Shown here in pieces: positions 5,977 to 8,531 of a stretch of 8,531 nucleotides of DNA (position 1 is the stretch's first letter; the number at the start of each line of letters is the position of its first letter). The notes under the pieces were generated by a model. It searched no databases and was not told the DNA's origin. It saw only the letters and a program-made list of their open reading frames with translations. A program made the position numbers and the translations under genes. Origin of the DNA: Candidatus Mnemosynella bozhongmuii (GTDB lineage Archaea > Halobacteriota > Archaeoglobi > Mnemosynellales > Mnemosynellaceae); NCBI GenBank assembly GCA_014361165.1, contig JACIWD010000134.1, positions 1 to 8,531 on the forward strand, written 5' to 3'.

Positions 5977-7054
5977 ATCACTGATAATAGCAAGATATTC
6001 CGAAGTTGCTCTGAAGTCACCCTATGTAAGGAGGGAATGGGAGAGAGCTCTGATAAGGGACATAAGAGAGAAGTGCGGTGCTGAAGCTCGAATAAAAGCG
6101 GGAAGAATTTTTATCAGAGGGGCAAAGCCAGAGTGTCTCAGGAGAGTTTTCGGAATTGTCAGCTTCTCTCCGTGCATTGAAACAGCTCTGGAGGAGCTTA
6201 AAGATAGGATTCTGGAGTTCTCGGCAGAGAGAATAAGAGGGAAGAGCTTTGCTCTGAGAGTGAAGAGAACTGGAAATCACCCGTTCACATCTCTTGATGT
6301 TGCAAGAGAGCTCGGAGCCGAGCTTCTGAGAAGGGTTCCGGGATCTTCAGTCAATCTTGATGAGCCAGATGTGGAGATATTCATAGAGATAAGGGATGAT
6401 AAATGCTACATTTACGATGAGATAATTCCCGGAATTGGAGGTCTTCCCAGAGGAGTCTCCGGAAAGCTTGTCTCTCTTTTCTCGGGAGGCATAGACTCTC
6501 CTGTTGCAACTTTTCTGATGATGAAAAGAGGCTGCGAGATAATTCCGCTTTACATAAAAAATGGATTTACCGGGGAGGATTCGCTGGAGAGAGCCAGGGA
6601 GGTTGCTGAAATTCTGAAGAGCTATCAGCCAGATTTCGAGCTCATTGTTTCGGATGTTTCCGAGAGATTCAGAGAGCTTCTGAAAAGTGCATCAGAGAGA
6701 GGAGCTGAAAAATATGCGTGTGTTCTCTGCAAGAGACTCATGTACAGAGAAGCCGAGAGAATCGCCCGAGAGTTCGGTGCTCTCGGAATTGTTACCGGAG
6801 AGTCCATAGGACAGGTTGCCTCCCAGACCCTCGATAATCTCCTCGTGATCTCCTCCGCAACCTCTCTTCCAGTTTACCGACCCCTTATAGGAATGGATAA
6901 GATTGAGATTGAGAGGATTGCAAGAGAAATAGGAACGTTTGAGATCTCATCAAAAAGCACGGAACCGTGCAGAGCGGTTCCGAGAAAACCGGCAACCAGA
7001 TCAAGAATTGAGAGGATTCTCGAAATTGAGAGAGCCGCCGGTGAGTCTGAATAA
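5960..7054 (+). CDS. thiI: ThiI, tRNA 4-thiouridine synthetase (THUMP plus PP-loop, no rhodanese)
   Basis: Activates uridine 8 of tRNA with ATP and introduces sulfur; in some organisms it also feeds thiazole synthesis. With the ATG start used here it has 364 residues. The N-terminal ferredoxin-like and THUMP region ends near residue 160; RGVSGKLVSLFSGGIDSPVA (165-184) holds the adenylating PP-loop SGGIDSP; CVLC (254, 257) and GESIGQVASQTLDNL are conserved in archaeal ThiI, and Cys337 (PCRAVPRKP) matches the C-terminal catalytic Cys of the PP-loop domain. The bacterial rhodanese domain is absent. In Methanococcus maripaludis the CxxC was reported to be needed and sulfide to be a sulfur source (from memory). 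Possible starts are GTG 5927, ATG 5960 and a non-standard CTG 5981, which sits behind the best ribosome binding site. The gene overlaps the HTH gene upstream and uppS downstream. Confidence 0.95.
   Translation: MRSEGESLIIARYSEVALKSPYVRREWERALIRDIREKCGAEARIKAGRIFIRGAKPECLRRVFGIVSFSPCIETALEELKDRILEFSAERIRGKSFALRVKRTGNHPFTSLDVARELGAELLRRVPGSSVNLDEPDVEIFIEIRDDKCYIYDEIIPGIGGLPRGVSGKLVSLFSGGIDSPVATFLMMKRGCEIIPLYIKNGFTGEDSLERAREVAEILKSYQPDFELIVSDVSERFRELLKSASERGAEKYACVLCKRLMYREAERIAREFGALGIVTGESIGQVASQTLDNLLVISSATSLPVYRPLIGMDKIEIERIAREIGTFEISSKSTEPCRAVPRKPATRSRIERILEIERAAGESE
5968..5976 (+). promoter_or_regulatory. Strong internal Shine-Dalgarno that includes the HTH stop codon
   Basis: GGAAGGTGA, whose last three bases are the TGA stop of the HTH gene. 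It lies inside the thiI frame, four bases before an in-frame CTG at 5981 and eight to ten codons before the conserved RYSEVALK block. No ATG, GTG or TTG follows it at a useful distance. Confidence 0.55.
6952..6982 (-). terminator. Hairpin plus T-run, candidate uppS terminator inside thiI
   Basis: Perfect 8-bp arms CGGAACCG (6960-6967) and CGGTTCCG (6975-6982) enclose a 7-base loop. Read on the minus strand the hairpin begins 18 bases beyond the uppS stop codon and is followed by GTGC and then TTTTT (6956-6952). Archaeal polymerase responds mainly to the T-run, so the hairpin may be incidental, but position and order are those of an intrinsic terminator. Confidence 0.45.
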
Positions 7055-7798
7055 TCTCTGCTGATATGTTCTTATTGCTCTGAGAAGGTCTATCTTCCTG
7101 AACTCGGGCCAGTAGGGAGAACAGAAGTAAACGGTGGACTCATTTCCGGTTGCCTGCCAGGGAAGAAAGTTCGATATTCTCTTTTCCCCTCCAGTCCTTA
7201 TTATCAGGTCAACATCCGGAGATATCCTCTCACCATTCAGGTACATGTGTCTGGTCAGATGCACCTCGGATATCTCCTCCGGAGAGAGCTTTCCCGAGAG
7301 GACATCTTTCATGAGACCCTTTATTGCGTCAACTATCTCTGCTCTCCCACCGTATGCAAATGCTATATTCAGAAAGAACCTTCCGTATTTTGAAGTTCTG
7401 TTCTCGAGCTCCTCTATCAGAGAGATGATATCTGCGGGAAGAAGACTCCTCTTCCCTATGACCCTCACGCACACCCTGTTATCGTGAACCATCCTGTCGT
7501 TCATCAGCTCTCTTATTTTCCTTCTGAACAGTTCGAAGATTATTTCCCTCTCCTCCCTGTTCCTTCTGAAATTCTCTGTTGAAAAAGCGTAAACTGTTGT
7601 CTGCCTTATTCCGAGTTCAAGAAGCCATCTGAGAACCTCTTCTGTCCTTTTTGCACCAAAGAAATAACCTCTTTTTGGATCTTCACCAAGTTTCTGAGCA
7701 AATCTTCTGTTACCATCCATTATTATGGCAACATGCCTTGGCATTGGGCCCTTCAGAACCTCTTTTTCAAGAATTCTCTCGTAAATTTTTGAGATCAT
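7001..7798 (-). CDS. uppS: Cis-prenyltransferase, (di)trans,polycis-polyprenyl diphosphate synthase
   Basis: Adds isopentenyl diphosphate units in cis to an allylic primer, in archaea usually geranylgeranyl diphosphate, to make the polyprenyl diphosphate from which the glycosylation carrier lipid derives. It acts at the cytoplasmic membrane face. At 265 residues it is of normal length. HVAIIMDGNRRFA (22-34) holds the catalytic Asp28, FSTENFRR (72-79) is the second block, and DLIIRTGGEKRISNFLPWQ (197-215) the substrate diphosphate-binding block. In the last block the text is GNESTVYF..YWPEF, two residues longer than the bacterial AELYF..WPDF; Glu220 probably replaces the Mg-binding Glu. I recall this form from other euryarchaea. 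The ATG overlaps the stop of the KaiC-like gene as ATGA, so translation is coupled. The last 18 codons lie antisense to the end of thiI. Confidence 0.95.
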   Translation of the reverse strand: MISKIYERILEKEVLKGPMPRHVAIIMDGNRRFAQKLGEDPKRGYFFGAKRTEEVLRWLLELGIRQTTVYAFSTENFRRNREEREIIFELFRRKIRELMNDRMVHDNRVCVRVIGKRSLLPADIISLIEELENRTSKYGRFFLNIAFAYGGRAEIVDAIKGLMKDVLSGKLSPEEISEVHLTRHMYLNGERISPDVDLIIRTGGEKRISNFLPWQATGNESTVYFCSPYWPEFRKIDLLRAIRTYQQRLFRLTGGSLNFENPLNS

Positions 7799-8475
7799 TC
7801 AAGTATCCCTTCCTCAAATTTACCCTCAACTTCCTCTGAGGCTCTGAAGGGATATCTTATGAGTCTCATCAGAGGAGAGCTCTGGCCTTTCCTGAGTTCT
7901 ATGATGCAGTTGCAGAGCTGCTTGAACATATTCTCAATTTCAACCGGATGCATCCCCTGTTCAAGAATGTAGATGCCAAGAGACCTGGTTAATCTGACCC
8001 TCTCCGTAAGAGAATGCATGAAACGGTAAATGACCTGAGGGTTGTTGTACATCAAAAGGGTTGAAATCGAATTAATCCCGATCCTTATTTTTCTTTTCCT
8101 GTCCTCTTTCAGATATTTTTCCATTGCCTGGGTTATTTTCACATTCAAAACAGTTATATCTGCGGGAGATGGCGCAAGCTCAACATTTTCCGATATTCGG
8201 GAGACCTCAAGAATCCCGGAAGAGATTGGATCGATGAACGTTATCTCATCCCTGAACTTCATCCTCTCGAAAAACTTTGACTCGTGGATTGATGAGATTG
8301 CAGCGGTTACATAAATTGCTCTCTCTCCATTTCTCAGACCTCGAAGAAGAATTCTTCTCAAAATAACATCCTTTCCACACTCCGGAGGACCAAAAATCAG
8401 AATGTTCGAACCCGGAGGGACCCGATCATTCTCACCGAGTTCTGAAAGTCCAAGAGAATAGTGCTCGGATTCCAT
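7795..8475 (-). CDS. KaiC/RecA-superfamily protein with degenerate Walker motifs
   Basis: A 226-residue single-domain protein of the KaiC/GvpD-like branch of the RecA superfamily; the specific role is unknown. The opening GLSEL...RVPPGSNILIFGPPECGKDVIL follows the KaiC pattern of a short lead-in, a Gly/Pro turn and a P-loop. The P-loop (GPPECGKD, 29-36) has Asp where Ser or Thr normally binds Mg, and the Walker B strand IRIGINSISTLL has Asn135 in place of the usual Asp. RAIYVTA, FIDPISSG and the region around LTERVRLTRSLGIYILEQG match the remaining core strands. ATP may still bind, but hydrolysis is doubtful. It ends with an ATGA overlap with uppS, the only functional hint. The ATG sits about 27 bases from a TATA box with no Shine-Dalgarno site, so the mRNA is probably leaderless. 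Confidence 0.88.
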   Translation of the reverse strand: MESEHYSLGLSELGENDRVPPGSNILIFGPPECGKDVILRRILLRGLRNGERAIYVTAAISSIHESKFFERMKFRDEITFIDPISSGILEVSRISENVELAPSPADITVLNVKITQAMEKYLKEDRKRKIRIGINSISTLLMYNNPQVIYRFMHSLTERVRLTRSLGIYILEQGMHPVEIENMFKQLCNCIIELRKGQSSPLMRLIRYPFRASEEVEGKFEEGILE

Positions 8476-8481
8476 CCGAAA

Positions 8482-8495
8482 TCCACTTGAGTGGA
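8482..8495. promoter_or_regulatory. Inverted repeat in the KaiC-like/uppS promoter, candidate operator
   Basis: TCCACT and AGTGGA are perfect 6-bp arms with a 2-bp spacer. The repeat fills the space between the TATA box and the start codon of the KaiC-like gene, just upstream of the predicted transcription start, where a bound protein would block initiation on the minus strand. Confidence 0.42.
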
Positions 8496-8498
8496 CAA

Positions 8499-8508
8499 CT
8501 ATAAAAAT
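8499..8508. promoter_or_regulatory. TATA box of the KaiC-like/uppS unit, readable in both directions
   Basis: The minus strand reads TTTATA (8505-8500) about 27 bases from the ATG at 8475; the plus strand reads TATAAA about 26 bases before an ATG at 8529-8531, the last three bases of the window. Both distances suit leaderless transcripts. Confidence 0.55.
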
Positions 8509-8531
8509 GTTTTTTCTTCTGAAGAGCTATG

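Overview
This window looks like a chromosomal segment of an anaerobic, probably thermophilic euryarchaeon, most plausibly of the Archaeoglobi or a related lineage. The reasons are archaeal-type proteins (ABCE1, an archaeal cis-prenyltransferase, a THUMP/PP-loop ThiI without rhodanese, a KaiC-like protein, a CTP-type polyprenol kinase), archaeal TATA boxes, several apparently leaderless starts, GGTGA-type ribosome binding sites, and strong use of AGA/AGG and ATA codons in purine-rich reading strands. The genus is an inference; no marker here fixes it.

Layout, left to right. (1) Minus-strand Fe-S unit: sufC, then sufB, then the ribosome-recycling Fe-S ATPase ABCE1, which runs off the left edge. 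sufC has its own promoter just upstream. (2) Minus-strand pair: a diacylglycerol/polyprenol kinase-family membrane protein followed by a 132-residue unknown. (3) A 55-bp divergent promoter, then a plus-strand acidic protein (DUF2150-like) that meets argG (minus) stop codon to stop codon with no base between. (4) A divergent regulatory region between argG and a small HTH gene, with two inverted repeats. (5) Plus-strand HTH gene overlapping thiI. (6) Minus-strand pair: a KaiC-like protein with decayed Walker motifs, coupled by ATGA to uppS. The end of uppS overlaps the end of thiI by 54 bp. The right edge is another divergent promoter region.

Functional themes. SufC and SufB without SufS, SufE, SufU or a separate SufD, plus a ThiI that lacks rhodanese but keeps a CxxC, fit sulfide-driven Fe-S and thio-nucleotide chemistry in an anaerobe. 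ABCE1, a conserved 2x[4Fe-4S] protein, sits directly behind the assembly genes. UppS and the polyprenol kinase would make and phosphorylate the polyprenol carrier used for protein glycosylation. ArgG serves arginine synthesis.

No mobile element, CRISPR array, RNA gene or clearly new multi-gene system was found. The most interesting points are regulatory and structural: single TATA elements roughly centred between divergent leaderless genes, a perfect inverted repeat on the argG promoter, a possible CTG start for thiI behind a ribosome binding site that contains the previous gene's stop codon, a hairpin plus T-run inside the catalytic-Cys codons of thiI that could terminate uppS on the other strand, and the degenerate KaiC-like protein coupled to uppS.
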